Positions 23,780-30,966 of a stretch of DNA of 34,100 nt are shown here, one piece after another. Source of the stretch: Spirochaetia bacterium (GTDB lineage: Bacteria; Spirochaetota; Leptospiria; Leptospirales; Leptonemataceae); the NCBI GenBank assembly GCA_021413825.1, contig JAIOPQ010000016.1, forward strand, positions 1 to 34,100, written 5' to 3'. Under the pieces are notes generated by a model. The model worked only from the letters and a program-made list of their open reading frames with translations. It made no database searches and was not told where the DNA came from. The stretch's first letter is position 1; every line of letters starts with the position of its first letter. The position numbers and the translations under genes are program-made.

Positions 23780-24079
23780 GTGATCATCCAGTTCAGCTCA
23801 AAAATCATTCCGTATCCGGGCATGGGCGCATGGCATTTTGCCTCACTGCCAAAGAAGGACGCGGATCGAATTCGCAAGGAACTCACCTTTAGACCCAGGG
23901 GATTTGGTTCCATTCGCGTTGAGGCGCAAATAGGAAAGACCAAATGGAAGACGTCCATTTTTCCTGAATCCAAAACAAAGACCTATTTGCTTCCCATCAA
24001 AGCGGATGTGCGTAAGAAAGAGTCCATCAAATCGACTGGGAAAGTAGCAGTAACACTGAAACTATCTCGGGACGGTTAA
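23780..24079 (+). CDS. DUF1905 family small protein
   Basis: A 99-aa beta-rich domain with the DUF1905 pattern: IQFSSKIIPYPGMGAWHFASLPKKDADRIRKEL, then FGSIRVEAQIGKTKWKTSIFPESKTKTYLLPIKADVRKKESI and KVAVTLKLSRDG. Length and motif order are typical. The start is GTG at 23780; no ATG is available upstream in frame. No signal peptide, so it is probably cytoplasmic. Function unknown, although the family is often fused or adjacent to YdeI/OmpD-associated (DUF1801-like) proteins, two of which are encoded at 3882 and 4856. The 126 bp before it holds no gene that I can support. Confidence 0.82.
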   Translation: MIIQFSSKIIPYPGMGAWHFASLPKKDADRIRKELTFRPRGFGSIRVEAQIGKTKWKTSIFPESKTKTYLLPIKADVRKKESIKSTGKVAVTLKLSRDG

Positions 24080-24135
24080 TATTTCGCATTCCAGAAAAGT
24101 TCTGAGAAAATAGTCAGCTGTAAGCGTAGATAAAC

Positions 24136-25092
24136 ATGAGTAAGCTCCCGGGTATTTCTTTCTCCGTATTCCTGTTCACCTCCAGTCTATTTGCTGCCCC
24201 TAAAATGCTGATTCTCAATGGGCAGGCAGAGGAAGGAGTTGCAATCTCGCAGCTTGAATATTTGAATAGTGCCATTCGAATCAGACTGACTAGATCAGGT
24301 CAATTTGAATTGATTGAGAATGTAAGTGCGCCGGAAAATGACAGTGAAGAAGAACAAAAACCCGATTGCGCTGACGCTGCTTGCGCCATCCAGATAGGCA
24401 GGAGCCGCGGAGTTAACTACGCGCTAACCGGGAAGTTACTGCAGAACGCCTCCTCCCGAAAACTTACAATCTTTCTGTACAAAATGGAAACAGGCGAGCT
24501 TGTTTTCAGCGATGAGAGTTCTCTTCCAACCATCGACAGCAATGACATTGATCTCGCAGTTAGGACACTCATAGATCGTCTGATTGCGCGCACAACTCGA
24601 ACGAGGGTGAACCCCGCCCTGACAAGCGGGGAAGAAGAAAAATATAACACTCTGCAGCGCGGCCTAATCTATCCTGGCCTCGGTCACTTTCAGTTAAATG
24701 ACGATTTTCGTGGACCTATATTCATGAGTCTCTTCACAGCCACTTTATACAATGCTGCATACAGAGTGCCGCGCTCAAACAAGATGCGGGCCAGTGACAG
24801 GAAGAGTGACCTCGGCGTAATGACTGTCGTCGCGCTTACGTTTCAAAGTAATTTTCCAGGCAATGAATTTGCTCAGAATCCGTACGCCGGACTTTTGTTG
24901 ATCGGCGGACCATATGAAGCCAGGCGTCAGGAAACGCGCGCTGCAAATTCCAGAACACGTTTCTCGCTTTTTCTTATGGGTGCTGTGTATGCAGGGTCCG
25001 TTCTTGATCTTGCTGCCTTCAGATTGAATCTGATTGCAATGCCAAACATTCAAGATGCATCGTATGGTATGGCCGTTACATATCGATTCTAA
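24136..25092 (+). CDS. Exported protein, probably outer-membrane associated
   Basis: A 318-aa protein with a signal peptide (MSKLPGISFSVFLFTSSLFAAPK, cleavage after about residue 20). Residues 21-150 resemble the TolB-N/FlgT-like domain found in many exported proteins: LNSAIRIRLTRSGQFELIEN, a Cys pair in CADAACAIQIGRSRGVNYALTGKL, and LTIFLYKMETGELVFSDESSL. The second half has short hydrophobic and amphipathic segments (GPIFMSLFTATLYNAAYR, RTRFSLFLMGAVYAGSVLDLAAFRLN) and ends in YRF, an aromatic C-terminus typical of outer-membrane proteins. No name can be given. It converges on the next gene, with a GC-rich hairpin between them. Confidence 0.72.
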   Translation: MSKLPGISFSVFLFTSSLFAAPKMLILNGQAEEGVAISQLEYLNSAIRIRLTRSGQFELIENVSAPENDSEEEQKPDCADAACAIQIGRSRGVNYALTGKLLQNASSRKLTIFLYKMETGELVFSDESSLPTIDSNDIDLAVRTLIDRLIARTTRTRVNPALTSGEEEKYNTLQRGLIYPGLGHFQLNDDFRGPIFMSLFTATLYNAAYRVPRSNKMRASDRKSDLGVMTVVALTFQSNFPGNEFAQNPYAGLLLIGGPYEARRQETRAANSRTRFSLFLMGAVYAGSVLDLAAFRLNLIAMPNIQDASYGMAVTYRF

Positions 25093-25116
25093 TGGACGCT
25101 CTCGCACGGGCACAAA

Positions 25117-25146
25117 GGCCAGCCTGAGCCTTCGCCCGGGCTGGCC
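25117..25146. terminator. GC-rich hairpin between convergent genes
   Basis: GGCCAGCC (25117-25124) pairs with GGCTGGCC (25139-25146) around a 14-nt loop. AAA precedes and AATTT follows, so the T-tract is weak on both strands. Its position between two converging stops suggests a bidirectional terminator. Confidence 0.55.
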
Positions 25147-25172
25147 AATTTGAATCGACCATTCGGAACCGA

Positions 25173-26387
25173 CTAGTCAGGATCCTTTTGAGCCATTTCA
25201 CGCAAGAATCGGATTCTATCATCTTTTTCCGGTGAAGTCCATTCCTGATCGCTAAAATCATGCGCGGAATAATAGCGAGTCACATGCTCAGCGGCTACTG
25301 GCAAATACTCGAATTCTGGTTCATCCTGTTTTAGATTCTTTGGAATTCCGCCTGTTCGCATTAGAGCTGACAATTCACCAGGAACAACCGGAAGATTTAG
25401 CCTGTGCCCGCGGAGATTCTGCATCACGAATGGTCCATTGACGTCCCGATCGCGGATGATCTTCCCAAAAAATACCATGGGCACCAGATGAACCCCGGCC
25501 TCCAGGTTTCCTTTCCAATCAGAGGTCGCAATTGGAGTATGATCTCCGCCCTGCTCCAGCAGATTTGCCTGGAACAAATAATAGCCAGCCTTGTGAACCA
25601 CAACCGGAACGCTGATATGAAGGTGTCCTTCCTGGATGAAGTCAGACATACCGGGCTTGAACTCAGCTACTATACGTGGTGAGCTGAACCAGGCAGTCGT
25701 AAGAGCCTGCGAAAGTTTCTGAACTGTAATGCTGACTCCCACATTCATCCAACCCCAGTCTTGTTTTCCTGGGCGCAAGACCACGGTGTAGATGCGATCG
25801 TTTGCAACCGCGTCACCGTTCGAGCCGTCATCACCCTGAAAGATTGGAGAAGCAAGGCGCTGTTTTGTAGTCTGATTGACCGTGACGACCTGGGTGATCT
25901 CAATAGGCAACCGCTCCAAACGATCCTCGACAGTGCGGTGACATTCCACAAAGAGTTTCTGATCTTCCACACCTACGGACAAACGTTTATCCATGGAGAG
26001 GCTGCACGAAATATCGGAAATTCTAGGAGGCTTGCTGCAAGGAGTCCTGGATTTAGGATCTGTTGGGCAGCCTTCAGCCTGTTCCTGCACCACAGGGATG
26101 GCCGGTTCATTGGCCTGGTTTGGTGAAAGCAAGTCTGTTTGGTCCAGACCCAGCGGGCGCGAATACGGTGGATACTTTGCCCACTCTTTGTAAAACGCAA
26201 GCTGCTGATTGGGATCCATGTCAATTATGAATCCACCTTCATTTAGCTTGGCATATTCTTCCGTCCCGGGTTTTGGCATTGCTCCTTTCCGGTTTGTGTC
26301 AGTATAAAGTACAACAATAAAAGCTGCAGTCACGATTGCAATCGACGCCCATGCAATGTGCAGCATTCGTTTGGTTTTGGTTTTCAT
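25173..26387 (-). CDS. Membrane-anchored exported protein of unknown function
   Basis: A 404-aa protein with one N-terminal membrane helix (RMLHIAWASIAIVTAAFIVVLYT, residues 7-29) and no evident cleavage site, so it is probably anchored in the inner membrane with the rest in the periplasm. A Pro-rich polar segment and Cys-rich stretch (EGCPTDPKSRTPCSKPP) follow, then beta-rich modules. FQGDDGSNGDAVANDRIYTVVL resembles the choice-of-anchor X/immunoglobulin-like domain pattern; HLHISVPVVVHKAGYYLFQANLL looks like a second beta-sandwich strand set. The ATG has GGAGGA 5 nt upstream. It is separated from the upstream hydrolase gene by an intrinsic terminator, so has its own promoter. Role unknown. 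Confidence 0.75.
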   Translation of the reverse strand: MKTKTKRMLHIAWASIAIVTAAFIVVLYTDTNRKGAMPKPGTEEYAKLNEGGFIIDMDPNQQLAFYKEWAKYPPYSRPLGLDQTDLLSPNQANEPAIPVVQEQAEGCPTDPKSRTPCSKPPRISDISCSLSMDKRLSVGVEDQKLFVECHRTVEDRLERLPIEITQVVTVNQTTKQRLASPIFQGDDGSNGDAVANDRIYTVVLRPGKQDWGWMNVGVSITVQKLSQALTTAWFSSPRIVAEFKPGMSDFIQEGHLHISVPVVVHKAGYYLFQANLLEQGGDHTPIATSDWKGNLEAGVHLVPMVFFGKIIRDRDVNGPFVMQNLRGHRLNLPVVPGELSALMRTGGIPKNLKQDEPEFEYLPVAAEHVTRYYSAHDFSDQEWTSPEKDDRIRFLREMAQKDPD

Positions 26388-26424
26388 AAGTTCCTCCGTA
26401 GTTTGTGTAAGGCAGACAGCCTGG

Positions 26425-26457
26425 AAAAAAGCCCGGAAAGCGAGATCTCTCCGGGCT
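26425..26457 (-). terminator. Intrinsic terminator after the secreted hydrolase gene
   Basis: On the minus strand AGCCCGGA (26457-26450) pairs with TCCGGGCT (26437-26430), a perfect 8-bp stem with a 12-nt loop, followed at once by a T-run (the A-run at 26425-26430 on the plus strand). It lies 12 bp after the hydrolase stop. Confidence 0.88.
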
Positions 26458-26468
26458 ATCGTTCGTTC

Positions 26469-27467
26469 CTAGTACGTTCCGTAATTCTTCCAGTACTTCA
26501 CACCCTGATAATGGTCTGATCCATTCTGCAAGATTGTGTAGTATGGAGTATACTTACCGTAATAGTAGTAGCAGCTGCTTGCCCACATGAAGCCACATGC
26601 AAACCGATGACGAAACGTTGCGTTTCCGGAACCGCAGACGGCTTGCACATCTGTGACACCATTGACGTTACAAAGGCTGTGATTTGCCAGAACACTGTCA
26701 TCCAGCCCAGGGAGTAAAGGTCCTGTGATAGCGCCAGTGTCGGTGTAACCTGTTCCCGATGTGGTCTGGTATCTGTAGCCGAACGACTGGTTTTTTTGGA
26801 GCCAATCCGCTCGTGCACCATAGGTGGTTACTGTTGGATCCACACCCTGCGTCGTCTTCGTCTTCAACGAAATAATGAACGCCGGTGCTCCGCCAACGGT
26901 CCCCGCTCGCAGGCCTTCAAGAATGTTCGCAAGTTCAGATCCACCAGTGGCCGGTGACATCATCTGAATTCTGTTGATGCGAACTCCCTCTGCAGCAATC
27001 GCATCCGCATGATGCGCGATAAACGTGGAGACGACAAGTGAACCAGTGGAATGAGTGTAAACGTTGCAAACGTTTCCATTTCTGCAAAATGCATACAGAG
27101 CATACCAGAACTGTTTTCTAGCCCCGCATGTCTCCCAGCTCCACGCACCGCCGCTGACTGAACCACTCCAACCTACGTAGCGAACATTTCCAAGCGAGCC
27201 AATCCAGTCCGCTGCACTTGCAGACCAGTAACCAGATGTGCTCGAAGGTGAACCACTTGCGTTTCCATCGGCCATTGCGACGCTTTGATTCACGCCTCCA
27301 TATGGATTGATCTCGCCGCCCTGCGCGCTACAGTAGTCCTTATCGGATCGCCCATGAACGACCAGGTTGTACGTTTCTGCTGACAGACTTCCCGTCGTCA
27401 GTAACGCCAGAATTGCAGCGAATCCAAGCCCTCCTCCTTTCAGAATTCCAAGACTCTTTCCTTTCAT
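26469..27467 (-). CDS. Secreted Cys-rich alpha/beta-hydrolase-like protein
   Basis: A 332-aa protein with a signal peptide (MKGKSLGILKGGGLGFAAIL to SLSA, cleavage near residue 31). The mature part starts ETYNLVVHGRSDKDYC, with an HG that could form an oxyanion site, and has a nucleophile-elbow-like NVYTHSTGSLVVSTF (HSTG where lipases have GHSxG). Possible acid and His lie in LPGLDDSVLANHS and NGSDHYQGVKYW. About nine Cys and many aromatic and Gly/Ser residues fit an extracellular, disulfide-bearing protein. An esterase or lipase role is inferred. The ATG at 27467 has AGAGGGG 6 nt upstream; the earlier ATG at 27503 lacks a site. It is divergent from a sigma-54 activator and ends at a strong terminator. 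Confidence 0.7.
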   Translation of the reverse strand: MKGKSLGILKGGGLGFAAILALLTTGSLSAETYNLVVHGRSDKDYCSAQGGEINPYGGVNQSVAMADGNASGSPSSTSGYWSASAADWIGSLGNVRYVGWSGSVSGGAWSWETCGARKQFWYALYAFCRNGNVCNVYTHSTGSLVVSTFIAHHADAIAAEGVRINRIQMMSPATGGSELANILEGLRAGTVGGAPAFIISLKTKTTQGVDPTVTTYGARADWLQKNQSFGYRYQTTSGTGYTDTGAITGPLLPGLDDSVLANHSLCNVNGVTDVQAVCGSGNATFRHRFACGFMWASSCYYYYGKYTPYYTILQNGSDHYQGVKYWKNYGTY

Positions 27468-27812
27468 TTTTTTCCCCTCTGACCAATTCCGCATCTCCCG
27501 CATAGTGCGAGGTGCAGGCAGCCATGGCGCCTAAAGCAAGGAGCATGCCTGCAGCTGCCAACGCCTCCCATTGCTCACCTGGTGCAAGGAAGGACGCCGG
27601 GATGCTGTGTTTGCATCGCTTTACAGTGGTTTGGTGAACCGGAGTACGAGGACCGGATTGGGATTCTTGGTTTTTGAGCCTGTCCGATTTTCGGACAGGT
27701 GTACAGCTCCGTTCGAGAATCGGACACATTTCACGCGCGATTCAAAAAATCTGCTGGATATTTTGAGCAGTGCGAGCTTCACTCACAAGCCCGCTTCTTG
27801 CAAGGGCAGTCA
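27468..27812. other. Divergent intergenic region, 345 bp
   Basis: It lies between the secreted hydrolase and the sigma-54 activator. It holds an inverted repeat (27679-27699) and a third half-site TCGGACA (27720-27726). I looked for a -24/-12 sigma-54 promoter (GG-N10-GC) on both strands and saw none that is convincing. No gene that I can support. Confidence 0.6.
27679..27699. promoter_or_regulatory. Perfect inverted repeat, possible activator site
   Basis: CCTGTCCGA-TTT-TCGGACAGG is a perfect 9-3-9 inverted repeat. A further TCGGACA lies 20 bp downstream at 27720. It is 114 bp before the sigma-54 activator and over 200 bp from the hydrolase start, a suitable distance for an enhancer-type binding site. 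Confidence 0.55.
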
Positions 27813-30308
27813 ATGGACACTCCATTTCTAGTTATGCTCGTACAGGGATCCTCCGGGGGATCACTCTTTCTGCTGACGTTATTCGTAGTCTGGAAGAAGC
27901 GCCCGCTCCTGCCCGTGCTGCCATTTCTCCTGATGACTGGATGTTGTTCGCTCTGGGTTCTTGTGGATGCCATGCGGGTGCTTGCGGCGTATACCGGGGG
28001 TCCCGTACACATTGTAAGCCCGACGGCAGGGATGCTTGTTGTATTTACTGGATGGACTGTGTGGAATTTCGGCGCGCACTTTCACAGCGATACTCCTGTA
28101 GTGCGCACTCGTTTACTCATTGGATCCCTGGCTGCGGCGTTGCTAGTCTCTGGTCTGTGCTGGACGGATAACTGGTCCTTTAATCGCCGATTCGACAAAG
28201 GCATGCCAATTGCAGATAACGGATGGCCATACTTCGTGACGGCATCGTATGCATTCCTGCAAATTCTCGCAGGAGTATTTCTGCTTGCGCGACGATTCGT
28301 CAACATGCAGCAGCCGATCAAGAAGGCTCAGATCCTGTACTGCATTCTAGGAATTGTGATTTTTACGGTTTGCGCATACATATTCTCGCTCGTTCTCCCT
28401 GTGTTTGGTCTTAAGCATCTGTTTTTTCTGGGACCTTCCTCCGGAATTATTTTTGTTGGGATTTTAGCCTGGGCCATTCTAACGCGCCAGTTCTTCAGCC
28501 TCAGGTTGGCTGCGTTCAACTTCTTGTTTGCCTTTTTTTACCTGGTATGCTTTAGCGCTGCAAGCGCCGCTTATTTTGCATACGCAAGCCCGGACTCACC
28601 CGATCCCAACAAGCTCTACGCTGCATGCATCGTATTTGCAATCCTGTCGTACCTGTATCTGCAAAAACTTGGACCATACCTCGAACGCAGAGTCACGCGC
28701 TACCTAATCGACGTAGAGGAATTGGTCAGGGCTGTGGTGAATGCTTCCACATCGCTTTCGCTCAAACCGTATCACGTTCTCCTGCTCCGAATCGCACATA
28801 CGTTTCGCTCTGTCCTGCGCCTCGAGAACGCAGTAGTTTTCTACCAGCGAGAAAACAGTGAGATTCACGCATTAGCCGCAGACGGAAAGAATGAACGCAT
28901 CCAAAAAATCTTGCGCAAGCATCCGCGCATCTTTGGCAGCATTTCTCCAAGACTCTTCCAGGAAAACGCACCCGCTGCATTCTGGGTAGAAGACATCACA
29001 AGCACAGAGCTCATCGTGGACGCCAGGAAATATCCAAAAATCGCGCGATCGATCAACGCATTCCGCGACGACCTCATGGCTCTTGGGATTGATCTGTACT
29101 TACCTGTAAGCTATCAGGGTCGCTACCTGGCGCATATTTTCCTTGGAAGAAAAAAAAGTGGTGAGCCATTCTATCGCAAGGAAGTGGCAAGGATTTCTGG
29201 TATAGCTGGTGTAATTGCCGTGGCCTGCAAAAACAATCAAGTCTTCACGGAACTCTTCAATTTGAAAGAGAGCCTGAAGACAGAAAATGAAGCCTTGATC
29301 GATTCTTCGAGTTTGCTGACGGAGAAAATCATCGCGCTTTCAGAGGAGAGAAAGATCATCTACTCAGGTCCTGGCATGGAGGCAGTGATTGATTCGATTA
29401 ATAACACAGCCAAGAACGAGGAAACCGTTCTAGTCCTGGGAGAATCTGGCACTGGCAAGGAACTTGTAGCTCTCTTGATCCACGAAAAGAGCGCCAGAAA
29501 CAAGAAGCCGTTTCGCTCTATTAACTGCGGAAGCTTGAACGAAACTCTGCTTGAAAGCGAGTTGTTTGGTCATGAGAAAGGCTCGTTCACCGGAGCCGTA
29601 GAAAAACACCAGGGCGTTTTTGAACAGGCGCTGGGTGGAACCTTGTTTCTGGATGAAGTGGGCGAAATGACTCCTCCTGTGCAGGTAAAATTCCTGCGCG
29701 TACTCCAGGAAAGAAAAATCACGCGTGTCGGAGGGAGCCAGGAGATCAAGGTAGACGTGCGCATTGTTGGCGCAACAAACGCAAACCTTGAACGTCTGGT
29801 AAGCGAAGGGAAATTCCGCCTCGACCTATTCTACAGGCTTAACGTCATCAAAATCGTCGTACCGCCGCTGCGCGCAAGAAGAGAAGATATCCCCGTTCTT
29901 GTGGAACACTGCCTCAATACGTTCGGTGAAAAACTGGGTAAGGGCCGCATGCGCATAACGGCAGATGCTATGCGACTTCTTGTAAACTACGAGTGGCCGG
30001 GTAACGTTCGTCAGCTTGAGAACATGCTTCTACGCGCGATTGTAAATGCCCGCGCCACAACTCTGACTGAAAAAGATTTCCTCGAAATTCAGGGACATTC
30101 AATGGAAAGGTCTCCTATCACGGCCATTCCTTCCGCATCCCCACTGGCGGCTCCCTTCGAGAACTTGACCATGCTTGAAAAATCTGAATACGCAAATATT
30201 CAAACGGCCATCAAGAAGTCCGCGGGCAACAAATCAAATGCAGCAAGGCTTCTTGGCCTCAGTCGCTCAACGTTCTACTTGAAGCTGCGCAAGTACGGCC
30301 TGGATTGA
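27813..30308 (+). CDS. Membrane-bound sigma-54-dependent activator (7TM-GAF-AAA+-Fis)
   Basis: An 831-aa one-component regulator. Residues 1-290 contain about eight hydrophobic helices, like the N-terminal sensor region of 7TM histidine kinases. Residues 310-500 are GAF-like (LVRAVVNASTSLSLKPYHVLLLRIAHTF, then AFRDDLMALGIDLYLPVSYQGRYLAHIFLG). The AAA+ domain follows: Walker A GESGTGKE from 543, ELFGHEKGSFTGA with the sigma-54 loop at 590-595 (GSFTGA, Ser for the usual Ala), GGTLFLDEVGEM, and the arginine-finger region FRLDLFYRLNV. The C-terminus is a Fis helix-turn-helix (AIKKSAGNKSNAARLLGLSRSTFYLKLRKYGL). There is no receiver domain. The ATG has AAGGG 6 nt upstream. Probable targets include the divergent hydrolase, which is inference. 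Confidence 0.9.
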   Translation: MDTPFLVMLVQGSSGGSLFLLTLFVVWKKRPLLPVLPFLLMTGCCSLWVLVDAMRVLAAYTGGPVHIVSPTAGMLVVFTGWTVWNFGAHFHSDTPVVRTRLLIGSLAAALLVSGLCWTDNWSFNRRFDKGMPIADNGWPYFVTASYAFLQILAGVFLLARRFVNMQQPIKKAQILYCILGIVIFTVCAYIFSLVLPVFGLKHLFFLGPSSGIIFVGILAWAILTRQFFSLRLAAFNFLFAFFYLVCFSAASAAYFAYASPDSPDPNKLYAACIVFAILSYLYLQKLGPYLERRVTRYLIDVEELVRAVVNASTSLSLKPYHVLLLRIAHTFRSVLRLENAVVFYQRENSEIHALAADGKNERIQKILRKHPRIFGSISPRLFQENAPAAFWVEDITSTELIVDARKYPKIARSINAFRDDLMALGIDLYLPVSYQGRYLAHIFLGRKKSGEPFYRKEVARISGIAGVIAVACKNNQVFTELFNLKESLKTENEALIDSSSLLTEKIIALSEERKIIYSGPGMEAVIDSINNTAKNEETVLVLGESGTGKELVALLIHEKSARNKKPFRSINCGSLNETLLESELFGHEKGSFTGAVEKHQGVFEQALGGTLFLDEVGEMTPPVQVKFLRVLQERKITRVGGSQEIKVDVRIVGATNANLERLVSEGKFRLDLFYRLNVIKIVVPPLRARREDIPVLVEHCLNTFGEKLGKGRMRITADAMRLLVNYEWPGNVRQLENMLLRAIVNARATTLTEKDFLEIQGHSMERSPITAIPSASPLAAPFENLTMLEKSEYANIQTAIKKSAGNKSNAARLLGLSRSTFYLKLRKYGLD

Positions 30309-30309
30309 A

Positions 30310-30837
30310 TCATTTGGGGGCGTCCCATTTCTGCGGGACACGCTCGATCTTTTTTGTATCATACCCATTGGTTTCAAGAAACGCAACAATCTTCTGAAAC
30401 TCCGGCTCAGGAATTGTAGGTGCGCGTGCCATGATCCAGACGTAGTCCCTCTTTGTGCGAGCGATCACAGTCTGGCCGTAATCCTCAGTCAGGTAGCTGA
30501 TTAAAAATTCGCTCTTAAAGGGCCAGAGAAATTGCATGGACCATTCCGAGTTCGTATCTTTGTTCACAACAAACCCCGTTGGATTGTAGCGTTTCTCTTT
30601 GCCGTTGAACGCGCCGTCGCGGAATGTGAAGATTGTCTGAATACTGCCATCGCCATTAAGTGCGTACGACTCGACAGCGTTATGGGCCCCTGTTTCCAGC
30701 GGAGTGGGAATGTTTGCTATCACATACCATGCTCCCATGAAGCGCGGCAGATCAACCTTTGAGACGACAGGCATTGGCTGGGGTGCGACGCAGCTCACCA
30801 GGAGTGTGAGCGTGGAAATCAGGAATGCTGGTTTCAT
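30310..30837 (-). CDS. Bacterial lipocalin lipoprotein (Blc-like)
   Basis: A 175-aa outer-membrane lipoprotein. The start MKPAFLISTLTLLVSCVAP has lipobox LVSC (Cys16). The lipocalin signature is next: VDLPRFMGAWYVIANIPTPLE (the GxW motif), then YNPTGFVVNKDTNSEWSMQFLWPFKSEFLISYLTEDYGQTVIA and a final YVWIMARAPTIPEPEFQKIVAFLETNGYD, which matches Blc proteins to their C-terminus. Such proteins bind lysophospholipids or fatty acids for envelope maintenance. I chose the ATG at 30837; the frame is open upstream to 30945, but that part is basic, with no signal. The stop lies one base beyond the sigma-54 activator stop, so the two genes converge without a spacer. Confidence 0.9.
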   Translation of the reverse strand: MKPAFLISTLTLLVSCVAPQPMPVVSKVDLPRFMGAWYVIANIPTPLETGAHNAVESYALNGDGSIQTIFTFRDGAFNGKEKRYNPTGFVVNKDTNSEWSMQFLWPFKSEFLISYLTEDYGQTVIARTKRDYVWIMARAPTIPEPEFQKIVAFLETNGYDTKKIERVPQKWDAPK

Positions 30838-30966
30838 AAAAAGAAAGAAAGCCCATCTCTGCTTCTGTGTCCGTTCTTTTTCGCGCGGTTCTTTGCGTGG
30901 AAACTCTGATTTTCGTTTCTCGCTTTGAGCTTGATACGAGCGCACGCTCCGGCCGGTTGATCCTCG

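Noticed and set aside
27340-27560. Minus-strand frame with a lipoprotein-like start (MLLALGAMAACTSHYAG) overlapping the secreted hydrolase start
   Set aside because: It lacks a placed ribosome site, becomes charged and featureless, and runs over the first codons of a better supported gene in another frame.
27468-27812. Sigma-54 promoter for the hydrolase or activator
   Set aside because: The best candidates have GG-N9-GC instead of GG-N10-GC and lack TTGC at -12.
30838-30945. N-terminal extension of the lipocalin
   Set aside because: It is highly basic and precedes a typical lipoprotein signal, so the ATG at 30837 is the better start.
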